Positions 1-11,838 of a stretch of 64,000 nucleotides of DNA are shown here, in pieces (position 1 is the first letter of the stretch; every line of letters starts with the position of its first letter). Source of the DNA: Bettongia penicillata ogilbyi (lineage: Eukaryota; Chordata; Mammalia; Diprotodontia; Potoroidae); the NCBI GenBank assembly GCA_023548195.1, contig JAJHZJ010000008.1, positions 3,558,215 through 3,622,214 on the forward strand, given 5' to 3'. The position numbers were made by a program, and so were the translations under genes. Under the pieces are notes generated by a model. It saw nothing but the letters and a program-made list of their open reading frames with translations, did no database searches and was not told where the DNA came from.

Positions 1-1250
1 GCCAAAGGGTAAAGGGGAAGGAGACACCAAACTTCCTACCTTTATATCTCTTTCCACCGGTAGAAAGTTAGCAACTACCAGTCGGTCAGACGTCTCCTCA
101 GAGTTTTATTGTTCTAGTCTGGCTGAGAGGCAGCTGCAGTGCCTGGGGCTCAGGCCCCACAATCTGTTGCAGCATGATGTTCAGCTGTTCAGTCTCTTAA
201 CTCACCTTTCTCAGTCTGATCCTCATGTCGGTGCTGAAGATAGACTCAGTCCCTCCCCAAGTGGGAAGAAACAATACTGGGATACGTTGGCCAAGATCCA
301 ATCTGAAGCATATGAGTTGGAACCTTGGAATTGTTCTAATTTGCAGTTCTCTTATTCTATCTAATTTAGAGCGCTTCTTTGCATGCTTATTCAAAGTTTG
401 CCTTCTCTCCTCTCCTCTTTTCCAGAGTCTGGTCAGCTTTCCAAAGAGTGAAAGTGTGATGTAAGCCAAGTGCTCAGTAATGGATAAGAAGGATTAGTAG
501 CTGGAAGAAAGAGTTGCTCCCTGATCTGACCCTTCCCTTCCCTGTGCTTTTCCCTTCCAGGAGTTTTGTCATGCTCACAGAAAGAATCAAGGTGTGTGAA
601 CTGCTTACCCCTTATACCTAGTTTGTATGTAGTTCACAAATTATGTTTCTCATTAAATGTGTCAGATTAACTGCTGTAATTCTGATTGATTTCAACACTA
701 ATCTACACTATGCCAAATCTTTGTACTTTGTTCTTTAATATGATCTTTTGAGAATTTAAGTAAATTAGGACCATTTATTTCCACTTTTTTTTCTTTTGCC
801 CAAATCAATCCTTGTGACTCTTTAGTGTCTACCCTGAGCCCCTCACTAGGGTTTGTATAGAGTCTGAAACTAGACAAAAGGTTTGTTTTTATCCAGCTAG
901 ATTCTTATGGACCTTTCAAGGCTTTCTTCAAGCACCATTAGTAGAGGCTCCTCCACTGTTGAAGGATACTTTGAAATCACACTCTTAACATTACCTTTCT
1001 CATGGATTGTAGGAATGTTTTCTTTCAAAGAGCTCCTAAATTTTATGTTTATTCATAGGTTTTAAACTTTTCAATCGGGGAAACAATAAAATTTAAAACC
1101 GTTCCTAAGTAGATTGTTCTATAAAGCAGACTCTTTTCTGAAAGACCACCTTACATTTTATACAATTGTATTTCTTCTAACAGTCTTTTGACTTCCTTTA
1201 AAATTTTTTTGGCCATTAAATTTGCTGAGCACACACACCCTCTTATTTGC
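1..1250. other. Unassigned intergenic sequence
   Basis: No gene or repeat family is recognised here. The stretch is moderately AT-rich; open frames are short and without codon bias. A pyrimidine-rich tract ending in AG near 560 followed by a GT near 592 can be read as a tiny exon, but nothing supports it. It could be the edge of an old LTR or a decayed retrocopy. Confidence 0.3.
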
Positions 1251-1255
1251 ATAAT

Positions 1256-1480
1256 TGTGGTGAAGTGGATAGAGAGGCAAACCTGGAGTGAGGAGACCTG
1301 AGTTCAAATCGAACCTCTGACATATTTAGTGTGACCAAGGGCAAATCATTTCATTTCTCAAGCCTCCTGATTACTCTGCAAAGACTAAGAGTTTCAGGCA
1401 AGGTGCCAACCTACACTGGTAAAGAAAACTCCCTTGTCAGATGTGTGGCTTTAATGCCTGTTAAACCCTGTTAGTTCAGG
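1256..1480 (+). mobile_element. tRNA-derived SINE, degraded
   Basis: It reads like the marsupial SINE seen elsewhere in the window: 'gtggatagag', then 'gagttcaaat', then 'gggcaaatca', in that order and spacing. It is diverged. The 3' part still resembles the 'aagaaaactcc' RTE-type tail. Confidence 0.6.
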
Positions 1481-1889
1481 TTGGATGTCAGGGGGAAAAA
1501 GAGCCACTCACAAGCTATTGCATCTTTTATACAAGAAGGTTTGCTTTGCTCCAGCATAGCAAAGATATGCAAGGATGAGGTAGCATTTGTCCCTCTACCT
1601 CATCTTCATATTGAACCGGATCTGGTCAGCAAGGCAGGATAAAATGACTCATATGGACTTCAGAAATCCACTGAGTCAGATGATGACCTTTGATGACCAT
1701 ACAGCTTCATCAGGGACAATCAGGGCAGCTTGGTCTCCTTTTAGGTAAAGTCTCCCCACACTGTGGGCATATGTGAAGAAGCTGTGTTAGGCAAACATTA
1801 CTCTTACTCCTATTCTATACTAACGAAATCACAGATCAAGTTGAAAAAATACTATAAGAAATTTTAAAAATGCCAAATACTTGGGATAC

Positions 1890-2065
1890 CTGCTTATTTA
1901 TTTATTCATCCATTCATTCAAGAGGCATTGATTAAGGACCTACTATAGGTCAGCTGCTGTGCTTACCACTGGGGATATAAAAACAAAAAATGAGATCCTT
2001 ACCCCCCTCCACAAAGTTTACATTCTATTGGAGAGAAGCAACATGTACACAAATAAGTTAAATCC
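1890..2065 (+). repeat. Ancient interspersed repeat ('size-of-stock' family), copy 1
   Basis: It begins with an ATTTATTC run and then has the order 'tactat-ggtca-gctg', 'ctggggatata', 'ctattggagaga', 'caacatgtacac'. The same order recurs at about 19565, 26075, 40745, 42115 and 45370, so it is a dispersed family. The family name is not certain to me. Confidence 0.6.
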
Positions 2066-2087
2066 AAAACATAGGAAAGAACAGAAG

Positions 2088-2127
2088 GTGGTGTGGTGTG
2101 GTGTGGTGTCGTGTAGTGTGGTGTGGT
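2088..2127 (+). repeat. (GTGGT)n-like minisatellite
   Basis: About eight units of GTGGT/GTGTGGT with two substitutions. A degraded SINE follows to about 2290, recognised by 'agacccaggttcaaga' and 'tgtagccctgg'. Confidence 0.85.
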
Positions 2128-2629
2128 AGAACCAGGGAGACCCAGGTTCAAGATTTGCCTATGTATATTGACTGTGTAGCCCTGGAACCTGCTCTGTGCA
2201 ATATCTGAGACTAGGAATTGCAGAGATGGTGAAGACCAATGCTGATAGAGGGAGTTTTCTCATCCAGGAAATTCCTATAGCAATGAAATCACAGATCTAA
2301 TCCCTATCAAAAAGAAAAATGAAGTAATTCTGATGTGGCAGAGGGCAAGGAAGGGCCCTAATAATTGGGGTAGGCAAGGATCAGGAAGACTTCATATAAA
2401 ACATAATATTGAAATGTTTCAAAGAAACCTAGGAGTTCTAAGAAGTGGAGGTGAGGAACCTGAAATCTAGTTAGAGACAAAAATAAAATATATAGGACTA
2501 TCGATCTGGAGCTGAAAGTTTCCTTAGAGGTCATCAAAATCAATCCCCTCAAGTGAAGAAATAAGGGAATAAACTTTTTAGCAAAGATATACAGATTTAG
2601 GACTAAAAGGTTAGCTAGTTCGACTCTAT

Positions 2630-2760
2630 TATTTTATAGATGGGGAAACTCATCAGTTAAGTGACCTGTCCAAGGTCACAGAAGTAGTAAATGATAAGAC
2701 TGAAATTCAAACTGGACCTTTGACTCTAAATCCAGTGTTCTTTTCAATGTACTATGAATT
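2630..2760 (+). mobile_element. CORE-SINE (MIR-like) fragment
   Basis: The core reads 'ttttatagatggggaaact', then 'gtgacctgtccaaggtcaca', then an attcaaactgg block. This is the typical MIR/CORE order. Confidence 0.7.
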
Positions 2761-4660
2761 AGCAGAGGACAGATGAAGATGTTGAGGGTTTTGGAGTTGG
2801 AGAAATGGAGAAAAGCAATAGATACTTTCAATTTTTTCAGTAATATAGGAGGTGTCAGTGGGCTCACTCTTTTTTTTCCAGATGGATGGAAGAGTGAGTT
2901 TGGGAGCTAGAGGAGAGGAGAAAAGGTTTGGAACAGCAGCTGAAGAGACCATGATAGAGTTCCCATGAGACAATAACAAAAGAATTCCAATGCTGTGACA
3001 AGTATATACTCTGAGGCTACTACTGCAACTTGTTGAGTCTTAAGAAGATTAAAAATCAATCCTGTTTCATTTTCTTATTGCTTCTATTTACAATTAATTG
3101 ATTTTTGTCCTGTAACTGCTTAAATCATTGGTTCTTTTTCTCTGAACTTAATTCAGAGATTCAGCTGATCTGTAATGGGTTAAATAAAAAAATCCAGTTC
3201 TCTTACTAAGCCTGAAGGAACTTAACTCACCTTGGAGGATGCAATTTGCCATTAGGGATTTTGGCTTAATATCTTCATACCACCAAGCTATCCTTCAAGG
3301 AAATCTGGTTTGCTGTCCAAAACATCTAGGCCACTATCATATATCTTGAATCAAACATGCAAGATAGTGACCTAGACTCAGGAGGAAAGAAGCCCCTCCT
3401 TACCAAACTCCCAACCAGTCATGTTGCTCCCCTTGCCTCAGCAATGCAACCAGTTGTTACATTGATGTTGGCCAATTATATGGTTTTTGATCTGTTCTAT
3501 GCTTACAAAAGTGAGTTATATCCTCAATTCTGGGTCTTTGGCATAAATGGAGGCAAACTATTGACTCATTTATGGACAGCTATATGTGTCACTATAAATA
3601 AATATACTACTCAGAGAAATGTGCCTCAGTTTACCTTTTTTGTTAAATTTCAATCATTACAATCTCCATGGTAGAGCCACTATATTTCCTCAGGGATCGA
3701 ACGGTAAACCCGAGGAACTTGGTATGCCTTTCTAAAGCTCACAAACTCCCACTGATGCACCGCCACAATTACTGGTTGATATCATTTAGGCAGCTAGACT
3801 TAACTAGCTTTTAGAAAGGGGTGCTTTTTATAATAGTATAAGAACCATTTCCTCCAAAGTCTGCATCACACTCTCCCATGAGTAAATAGAAAGTCAGGAG
3901 AAAGTGGACCCAAGTTTAGAGAGTACATGTCCCAGCTCTTGAAAGTCTTTTTGCTGAAGTCCTCACATGTTTCCCTGAAATATGCTGTACCATTTTTTGT
4001 TAATACTGTGAATCTGCATCTAATCCAATTTTGGCTCCCAATGCATACACTGCCACCAGCTGTTCCAAAGATGCTTCCAGGACATTGAGGAGAAAATAAG
4101 AAATCCAGAATCTACGGGACTCTTCAGACAGTTTGAGGCTTACAAGGTCTTGCTCTGACCAAGGATGTGAGGTAGGATGGGGAAAAAATCGAGACAGAGA
4201 CTAGAACTAGGGGCTCATCAATTCTTCTTTTGATTGAATGTCTTGGGTTTTGGTTTTATACAGGATCCAGAGGACATGACCAAGACCCTCACCCAGTCAG
4301 AACAGACTTCCCCTTGCACCTAGGAAGGTGTCTAAGCTTCATTCCCTTTTAGTGAATAATAAAGATATATCTGATAAATGGATCAAGATGAGGCTGCCAT
4401 CTTTTCACTTACTTTAAGTGAGATGGGGTAATTATCTAGGCTGACTCCAGTTTTACTCAGAAAAGAAGAATCCATTAAGATTATACCACATGAATCTGAA
4501 TAATAATTTCAGCAATACCATGTTCCCTCTCCCATACTAATACTCTAAGGGGATCAGAATTTCCAATGCAAGAAAAAGACAGATCCTTTCCTAGGAAGGA
4601 AAGATTGTTATGTTCATAATCCCACTTAATACCAAATGTGTGGTCAATAGATATCTTGTA
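2760..4660. other. Unassigned intergenic sequence
   Basis: No coding region or named repeat is recognised. A 105-codon open frame at 3357-3674 (+) has no start context, motif or splice support and is treated as chance. Confidence 0.3.
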
Positions 4661-4664
4661 CTAT

Positions 4665-4830
4665 GATATGCAAAGATACAGTGGCACTAGCTCTACCCCT
4701 GATACAACGTGACCTGGGACATGTCATTTAATGCTTTGGGTCCTCCGTTTCTTCATTTGTAAAATGAATGTGTTGGACAAGATACTTTTTAGGAATCCCA
4801 GTTCGAATATTCTCTGATCCTTTCAAACTT
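4665..4830 (+). mobile_element. CORE-SINE (MIR-like) fragment
   Basis: It has 'gtgacctgggacatgtcatt', 'cctccgtttcttcatttgta' and 'aaaatgaatgtgttggac', which is the MIR core followed by the usual 'ttggac-agat' end. Confidence 0.65.
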
Positions 4831-5019
4831 TATCTTAAACAAAATGGGATAGCTTAACTTCAATATGTCTTTCAAACTACCTAGGTTTGTTGGCCCCCTC
4901 TTTTCATAAGTTTGCTCTCTATAGGATATGAATATATCATCATATAGCATCTTCATGGACAGTTACCTGCTTCTTACTCAGTTGGCAACAAACCTCTTTC
5001 CATTTCTTGGTGGAGGAGG

Positions 5020-5106
5020 AAAAGTTGGAAGTGCTTCTGGTACTAGTGATCCCTGTTTCTTGGATGAGAAGCCTGTGCAGAGCCCATGAACAGAGTGATC
5101 CATGAA
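5020..5106 (+). repeat. Left arm of a long inverted repeat
   Basis: This arm is the near-perfect reverse complement of 5744-5841. The only large difference is about 11 extra bases in the right arm near 5803; apart from that I count only three or four mismatches. The loop is about 640 bp. No terminal-repeat family is recognised. Confidence 0.85.
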
Positions 5107-5345
5107 GCTGATGAAGCAAACATAGGTCAGATAGACCCAAGTTCAAATTCAATCTCAGCCCCTTATTAGTTATGTAACCTTGGTAAGTCATTTAAACTTC
5201 AATTTGCCTCAGTCTCCTCAGCTATAAAATGGGGATTATAACAGCATCTACTTACAGGTTTGTTGCAATGAGATAATATCTGTAAAAAGTAGTTAGCACA
5301 GTGTAGGCACTACATAAATGCACAGGTATAGACACTATATATAAA
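5107..5345 (+). mobile_element. CORE-SINE with 3' extension
   Basis: It has 'cccaagttcaaattcaatct', 'ctcagctataaaatggggat', 'caatgagataatatctgtaa' and 'tgtaggcactacataaatg', the full order of a MIR-type CORE-SINE. It starts directly at the inner end of the left inverted-repeat arm. Confidence 0.75.
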
Positions 5346-5743
5346 TGTTTATTTCCTCCCCTTTCCTCCTTCCTGGTTGTACTTTAGCACAGCTGCAGAA
5401 GATCAATCAAGTTAATATCCCCATATTCATACCCCAAACATACACCGAATATCTTCCTTGGCTCTCTTAAAATATTATAACATCACTTACTGTTTTTGAA
5501 TCTGAGCAGTTTCTAATTCTGTTTAACAAATTCTAAAGCCAAACCAAATCAATCCCAATTCCCAAATATACTGTACTTCACACCATTTCTAAAGCTTACA
5601 TCACACTGTTTCACACTCTGAGAGTTTCTTTAAAAATGTCGCTCAGGATTATTTTATAATCCAAGTTTCCACAGTGTAATCCCTCAGTGGGCACCCAATG
5701 GCTTAGCCATTCAATTTTACTGCAATGACAATCCTTTAAGTAG

Positions 5744-5841
5744 TTCATGGATCACTCTGTTCACGGGCTCTGCACAGGCTTCTCATCCTAGAAACAGGGA
5801 TCAGTGATACCTCACTAGTACCAGAAGCACTTTCAACTTTT
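5744..5841 (-). repeat. Right arm of a long inverted repeat
   Basis: Partner of 5020-5106 in opposite orientation. It carries an 11-base insertion (agtgatacctc) relative to the left arm. Confidence 0.85.
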
Positions 5842-5924
5842 TCCCCTGCCTATGGTTTTACTTTTCTTCCTTTGCCTTTTCAACCACTTATCTCTTACCC
5901 TCAGGTCTTTTAAACTGTTTCTTG

Positions 5925-6480
5925 GAATCATAATAGCTTGGAGTTGAAAAGGGACCCCAGAGGTCACTTAATGTCCTGATACTTTCATGTTCTTGCCTTT
6001 GGACCAACCTTTACCACACCCTGCAGAGAATCACAGAAACTCAGAAATTGAAGAGACCCCAAAGGTCATCTACTCCAGTCTGTCTCCAAAAAGGATGCCT
6101 CTCTACAACAACCCCAAGTATTTCTCCATCTTCTGCTTGAGCAGCTCCTGTGGGGGAGAGCCCATTATGCCTCTTAAGGCAACCACCTATTCCAGTTTTG
6201 GACACTTCTATTTGTTAAGAAGAGCTTTCTTTTTTGGACCTAATTATGCTTCTCTGTACTGTTCACTCATTGTCCCTAGTTCTACCCTCCAAAAGTCAAG
6301 CAAAACAAGTCTGAAACCTTTAACACATAGCAAACCTCAAAAATTGAAAATCTCTGCTAGCATGTCACCCACATAAGTCTCTTCTCTAGGCTAAGTAGCT
6401 GCAATTCTTTTCTCAGATCCTCAGAGTGAGTCTAGTTTCTAGCCCCATCACTACACCCTCACTTCCTTTCTTTGAACACA
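5925..6480 (+). repeat. Ancient LINE-like repeat (CR1/L2 clade suspected)
   Basis: It contains 'aggtcatctactccag', then 'ccctagttctaccctccaaa', then 'caagcaaaacaagtctgaa', then 'cttctctaggctaa'. The same ordered blocks recur at 17125-17460, so it is a dispersed family. The class is inferred from memory of similar vertebrate repeats. Confidence 0.45.
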
Positions 6481-6521
6481 ATCCATCTTGTCAATGTTTT
6501 TCCTAAAAGTATATTATCCAG

Positions 6522-6650
6522 GGGCAGTTTAGGTGGCACAGTAGACAGAGCACCAGCCCTGGAGTCAGGAGGACTTGAGTTCAAATATGACCTCAGATAC
6601 TTACTAGCTATATGACCCTGGGCAAGTCACTTAACCCTGATTGCCTAAAA
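6522..6650 (+). mobile_element. tRNA-derived marsupial SINE, well preserved
   Basis: The head reads 'ggggcagtttaggtggcaca', followed by 'gagcaccagccctggagtca', 'gagttcaaat' and 'gggcaagtcacttaaccctg', ending in an A-rich stretch. The promoter-like A and B box regions of a tRNA head can be followed. It abuts the L1 fragment that follows. Confidence 0.8.
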
Positions 6651-7365
6651 AAAGTATACATGTCCAAAGAGCTATAAAACTGTGCATACCCTTTTTTTTT
6701 TTTACAGCAATACCTCTATTAGGTCTATATCCCAAAGAGATCATAAAAAAGAAAAAAAGATCCACAGGCACAAAAATATTTACAGTAGCTCTTTTTGTGA
6801 TGGCCAAGAATTGGAAATTGAGGGGATGTCCATCTATTGGGGAATGGCTGGACAAGTAGTGGTACATGAATGTAATGAAGTACTGTTGTGCTATAAGAAA
6901 TGATGAGCAGGCAGTTTCAGAAAACTCTGGAAAGATTTACATGAACTGATGGTGAGGGAAATGAGACAGTACTGTCCACAGTATCAGCAGCATTGTGTGA
7001 TGATCAACTTTGCTAGACTTGGCACTTCTCAGCAGTACAATGATCCAAGACAAATTCCAAAAGACGCATGGTAGAAAACACTGTCCACATCCAGAGAAAG
7101 AACTCTGGAGTCTGAATGCAGATCCAAGCATACTGTTTTCTCTTTTTCTTCCTCATGGTTTCCCCCTTTTGTTCTGATTCTTCTTTCACAGCATGAGTAA
7201 TTAGGAAACATGTTTAATATGATTGTACATGTCTAACCTGCTGTCTTGGGGAGGGGGGAGAAGGAGGAAGGAGGGAGAAAAGAAATTTGGATCTCCAAAT
7301 CTTATAAAAGTGAAAGTTAAAACTATCGTTATATGTAATTGGAAAAAAATAGAATATTATTAAGT
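6650..7365 (+). mobile_element. L1 3' end: ORF2 C-terminus and 3' UTR, plus strand
   Basis: Frames between 6641 and 6903 encode the L1 ORF2 C-terminal region. 'IPLLGLYPKEIIKKKKRSTG' is followed by 'TKIFTVALFVMAKNWKLRGC' and 'PSIGEWLDK'; mammalian L1 has the same order (PLLGIYPK...). Downstream lies a G-rich polypurine stretch (7238-7290), as in the 3' UTR of L1, then 'catgtaattgg' style sequence and an A-rich end near 7360. The fragment is 5' truncated and its frame is broken. It cannot encode an active protein. Confidence 0.85.
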
Positions 7366-7429
7366 GAGGGAAAGACTTTAGTACCCAGAATTGAATACAA
7401 TATTCAGTATGTGTCCCACTCAGGGCAGA

Positions 7430-7685
7430 GAACAATAAAACTGCTAATAATAGCCACATTTCTACAGTTTTTTAAGATTTACAAAGTGATCTGCTTGTTA
7501 TCTGATCCTCATAACAAACCTAGGAGGTTGGTACTATTTCCTGTCTCCATTTTACAGATGAGGGAACTGATCCTGAGAAAGGTTGTCACACACAGCTAGT
7601 AAAAGACTGAGTCAGGATTTGAAGTTGTCTTCCTGTCTCCAGGGGTTGCCTCTACCCTTTGTGCCATCCAGCTACCTTGTTCTGG
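7430..7685 (+). mobile_element. CORE-SINE (MAR1/MIR-like)
   Basis: 'ttacaaagtgatctgcttgt' is followed by 'gatcctcataacaa', 'ccattttacagatgaggga', 'agctagtaaaagac' and 'gtgccatccagctacc'. The same module occurs at 33820, 37555 and 46735. Confidence 0.75.
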
Positions 7686-7689
7686 ACAT

Positions 7690-8625
7690 AACGCTTCTGA
7701 ATGTGCAGGTAGGTAATTTGGCAAGAGAGTTATAGGCTCTGTGAACTAGTCCCTCTTGCATAATTCTTTTCACAATAACTTCAAAATAGCTTTGCAATAA
7801 CTCCATGACCTTAATTCACTGAGCTCCCTACTCCTTTCTTTTCCTTTCTTACATGATGAAGTTCAATTGAGGAGACAATTGGTAGGAAGTTACCTTGGTT
7901 CAAGAGCCTTTAAAAAGTCATTCTGAAGATTTCACAAAGCAGGATACTGACATAGATGCAGGAGTTCATCCTGCCCCTGAACCTCGCCGCCCATTGATCA
8001 AGTGTTGGCCTGTTCTATAGCCATACTATACTAGTAATGAGCAGCCTTGAAGGAGTCATTCCTTTAGCATGGCTCTCTGTGTGAAAGAAGTCGCTGAATT
8101 TGAAAAGAGGGAAATTTTAATTACCGCACGGGATTCAGACAGATGGGGAAAAAATTCAAACAGCCTATTGCTTTAATTAGTCTCTTTAGGGATCAAAATG
8201 GGAGTGATGAAATGAAGTATATTTTTGTCATTGATTCAAAGGAGCCCAACAACAGAGGAGCATGGTCTACTAGAAAAGCCCAGTGTGCTCTGGGATGAGT
8301 TAGAGAAGCAAGGAAAGCTCTGTTAGACAATGGGTTTTCATCTTAGAGTTTGTTTTGGATGCAGAAAGTTAAACTTAACTTGTCAAGTATTACTCTAAAA
8401 ATGTAAGCCAGATAAAAAGCAAAGGAGAAGGATGGATTTTTATGGTGGGAAATTTATTGGCTAAAAAGCAGAAATCATTAAGTGACATTGAAAACTGGCA
8501 GCTTATTTTGCCTGATCTCAAAAGGAAAGGGACTTGTCTTCTGAAGGATAGAGGTGAGCAGCTCTAGAAGAAAACCCAATTAGCTGACCCAATTTTCCAG
8601 TATATCATATTTTCCTAGTTCTAAT
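7690..8625. other. Unassigned intergenic sequence
   Basis: Nothing with coding or repeat character is recognised in this stretch. Confidence 0.3.
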
Positions 8626-8629
8626 AAGA

Positions 8630-8825
8630 TTTTATTTTTTCCCATTCAATAGTATTTTGTTTTTTCCAATTACATGTAAAGATAGTTTTCAACATTCACT
8701 TTTATAAGATGTTGAGTTTCAAATTTTTTTCTCCCTCCTCTCCCTTCCTTCCTCCCCAAGATGGCAAGCAATCTGATATAGGTTATCCATGTACAATAAT
8801 ATTAAATGTATTTTGACATCTAATA
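8630..8825 (-). mobile_element. L1 3' end, minus strand
   Basis: The fragment starts with a T-rich tail, then 'ccaattacatgtaaagatag', 'ttttcaacattcact' and a pyrimidine-rich stretch at 8729-8758. This is the complement of the L1 3' polypurine tract seen at 7238-7290 on the other strand. 'agcaatctgatataggtta' follows. It is a severely 5'-truncated insertion. Confidence 0.8.
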
Positions 8826-8829
8826 ACAA

Positions 8830-10640
8830 TTTATACAAAGTCCTTATTTATTACTGCCATTTGAAGACAGCTTTGCTAAACTTTAGCACATCAATTAAAA
8901 ATCTGTTGGATGAATTGTCGAGAAATTTTCTTCCCTCTTTCCTTTGTATCTGCCACCCATCAATGTGTGGATGGCATATGGATAAGTATTTGTATACTCT
9001 TACGTATCACATGTGAAAATATTTAGTTATTATATCCATATAGTTTACGTGTAGTAACCCCTCTAAGGCTACTTCCTCAATTATCACTTGCATTGGCAGG
9101 CCAGGACCCCAGAGGGCAGTTCAATTGGTATAGTTGGAAATAGACCCTCAGGGTTCTAATGTTAGCATTAAGAGATTGCAGCTCTCTTGCTCCCAAGCCT
9201 GTACCAATGTACTTCTCATTAACCTCAGTGAACCAGTCTTCAATTTAATTTTTTGGAAAGGGTATTTACTGAGGTAGCATACTAAGAGTAACTGATTCCA
9301 AACATTCCCCCCAAAACCTGGGGATACAGTTTTCAGAAAATACACACCCAATTCAGGGGAAGAATGGACTTCAACTCAGAATATAATGGTAATGTAGCAA
9401 ATGTGTAGAGAACCATGGGACAAAGGGTTATTTCACTGCTCTTGATAGTTAGAAATCCTTTTCTCCCTTTAAAGTCTTAACAAAGTTTGCTTTAGACCAG
9501 TACAAGGGGACAAGGGAAATCATCTCTGTGAATTATAAACTGGACTGAATTTTCATTTCTGATTAATGATGAGCTGGGAAAATGAGATGATGATTTTGTC
9601 ACCCAAAGAACAGATTCCCTAAATATTAGAATGGCCCAAATAGAAATCAATGACTCCATGAGACAAGAAAGACTAAAGTAAAATTAAAAGACAAGGCAAC
9701 CTTAAAAATCAACATGACTAAAAGAGATAAATAGGGAAACTACTTTATGTTTAAAGCATCATACACAGGGAATTAACACAAATACTTTATATATGTATCA
9801 AATGACATAAATACTTAATGGGAGAGACAATCCATTTACTGGGAGAAGTAACCAAAAGACTACAATAGTTATAATTTATTTTCCAAATTGTTTGTGAGGT
9901 CCTAGAGAGAAGTGATTGTATTTTATTTTAGCTTTCCATTTTCCTCCATTGCTTAGATGGAAAGAGAATGGAAAAGTCCATTTATTCCTATTTTTTAAAA
10001 CAAAAATATGTATTGTCTTTTGTTGAAAGCCTTTTTTATCTATCTATTTATATGATCATATAAGGTTGACCTTACTAATAACAAAATTCCATGACTGTTT
10101 CAACCGATACATAAAAAGCTTTCAACCTGGCATCACTAATAGCTTAAATGCAATGACCCATATTAAGATCTGTGCAAACCTCACAGAACTCTATAAATGC
10201 TGTTAGCATAAACTCTACCTGGTCAGCATGTACAATCTTCCTGATGTGCTGCAGAAAGGCTAGTTGCTTACTAAATACTTGTTGATTGCTTGAGATTCTG
10301 ATTACGTCTTAGCTAGAAACTTTTAGCTAAGGAACATGTCTATGAAAAACAAGAGACACAAGGTATTTCCAGATACTGATTCTAACTTTAAAACTGTTGA
10401 CATAAAAAAGAAAAATCTAGATGCTAGAAAGGAAGAAACTTTATCAGACAGTGTTCATCAGTAGGATATAAACTCTTCTTCCTCCAGATGGCCAAATATT
10501 TTAACACTCTCCAAAAAAGTCCGCAAATTCTCAATCACACCAAAGAGTTTTAACAAAAATAGTGTTCATAAAATCTATATTTTTTTCCTTTGAGCAACTG
10601 TTAGAGAAAACACTATATTTGATTCCAACAGATCTGTCAT
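8830..10640. other. Unassigned intergenic sequence
   Basis: AT-rich, with no recognised gene, RNA or repeat. The ORFs here are short and lack any family resemblance. Confidence 0.3.
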
Positions 10641-10794
10641 GAACACGTTAAAAAAGCTCACACACACAAAAAACTGTGCTCCTGAAAGAGGAAAATGGAT
10701 AAAAGTAAAGACCACTTTACTTTTTATTCCAATCTTCTTCTTATTACTATTACTAAACTACTATTACTATTTACTTTATTATTTTATTTTACTC

Positions 10795-10808
10795 TATTAC
10801 CAATTCTT
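10795..10808. repeat. Target-site duplication, left copy (HAL1 copy 1)
   Basis: TATTACCAATTCTT is repeated exactly at 13621-13634. It brackets the HAL1 element between them. Confidence 0.9.
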
Positions 10809-11639
10809 TCATTTATTTATTTATCTTTCTTACATTCATCTTTACAAAACTTTGGGTTCCAAATTTTCTCCCCATTTGTCCCCTCCCCCAACCCCAATAC
10901 ACCAAGCATTCTAATTTCCCCTATCACCAATCTGCCCTCTCTTCTATCATCCCTCCCTTCCCTTGATCCCATCTTTTCTTTTGTCCTGTAGGGCCAGATA
11001 ACTTTCTATTCCCCATTACCTGTATTTCTTATTTCCTAGTATCAAGAACAATACTTGACAGCTGTTCCTAAAACTTTGAGTTCCAACTTCTCTCCATCCC
11101 TCCCTCCTCACCCATTCCCTTTGGGAAGGCAGGTAATTCAATATAGGCCATATCTGTGTAGTTTTGCAAATGACTTCCATAATAGTCATGTTGTGTAAGA
11201 CTAACTATATTTCCCTCTATCCTGTCCTGCCCCCCATTGTTTCTATTCTTTCTTTTGATCCTGTCCCTCCCCAAGAATGTTGACTTCTAATTGTTCCCTC
11301 CTCCCACTGCCCTCCCTTCCATCATCCCCCCCACCCTGCTTATCACCTTCTCCCCCACTTTCCTGTATGGTAAGATAGGTTTTCATACCAAAATGAGAGT
11401 GCATTTTATTCCTTCCTTTAGTTGAATGTGATGAGAGTAAACTCCATGGTTTTCTCTCACCTCCCCTCCCTTTCCCTCCACTAAAAAGTCTCCTGCCTGC
11501 CTCTTCTATGAAAGGGTTTGCCCCATTCCATTTCTCCCTCTCTCCTCCCAATACATTTCTCTCTCACCGCTTAACTTCATTTTCTCAAGATATGATCCCA
11601 TCTTATTCATTTCACTCTGTGCTCTCTGTCTGTGTGTAT

Positions 11640-11653
11640 GTGCACACGCGCGC

Positions 11654-11703
<50 letters not shown>
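11640..11703 (+). repeat. (TG)n microsatellite within HAL1 copy 1
   Basis: A (CG)n core around 11645-11656 leads into about 23 TG units. The same site holds TG repeats in HAL1 copies 2, 4 and 5, so it is an inherited part of the family that has expanded independently in each copy. Confidence 0.95.
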
Positions 11704-11706
<3 letters not shown>

Positions 11707-11838
11707 CCCACCAACTACCCAGATACTGAAAAGTTTCAAGAGGTACAAATATTGTCTTTCCATGTAGGAGTGTGAACAGTTCAACTTTAATAAATCCCTT
11801 ATGACTTCTCTTTGCTGTTTACTTTTTCATGCTTCTCT

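Noticed and set aside
1..700. Possible exon or LTR at the window start
   Set aside because: A pyrimidine tract and AG/GT pairs exist, but no coding similarity and no matching LTR ends were found.
3357..3674. 105-codon open frame (+) as a possible gene
   Set aside because: There is no start context, known domain, splice signals or polyadenylation pattern nearby. Its composition is that of random AT-rich DNA.
11506..11784. Open frames across the TG tract with poly-(Thr-His) or poly-(Cys-Val)
   Set aside because: They are translations of a dinucleotide repeat inside HAL1 copy 1 and exist in several frames.
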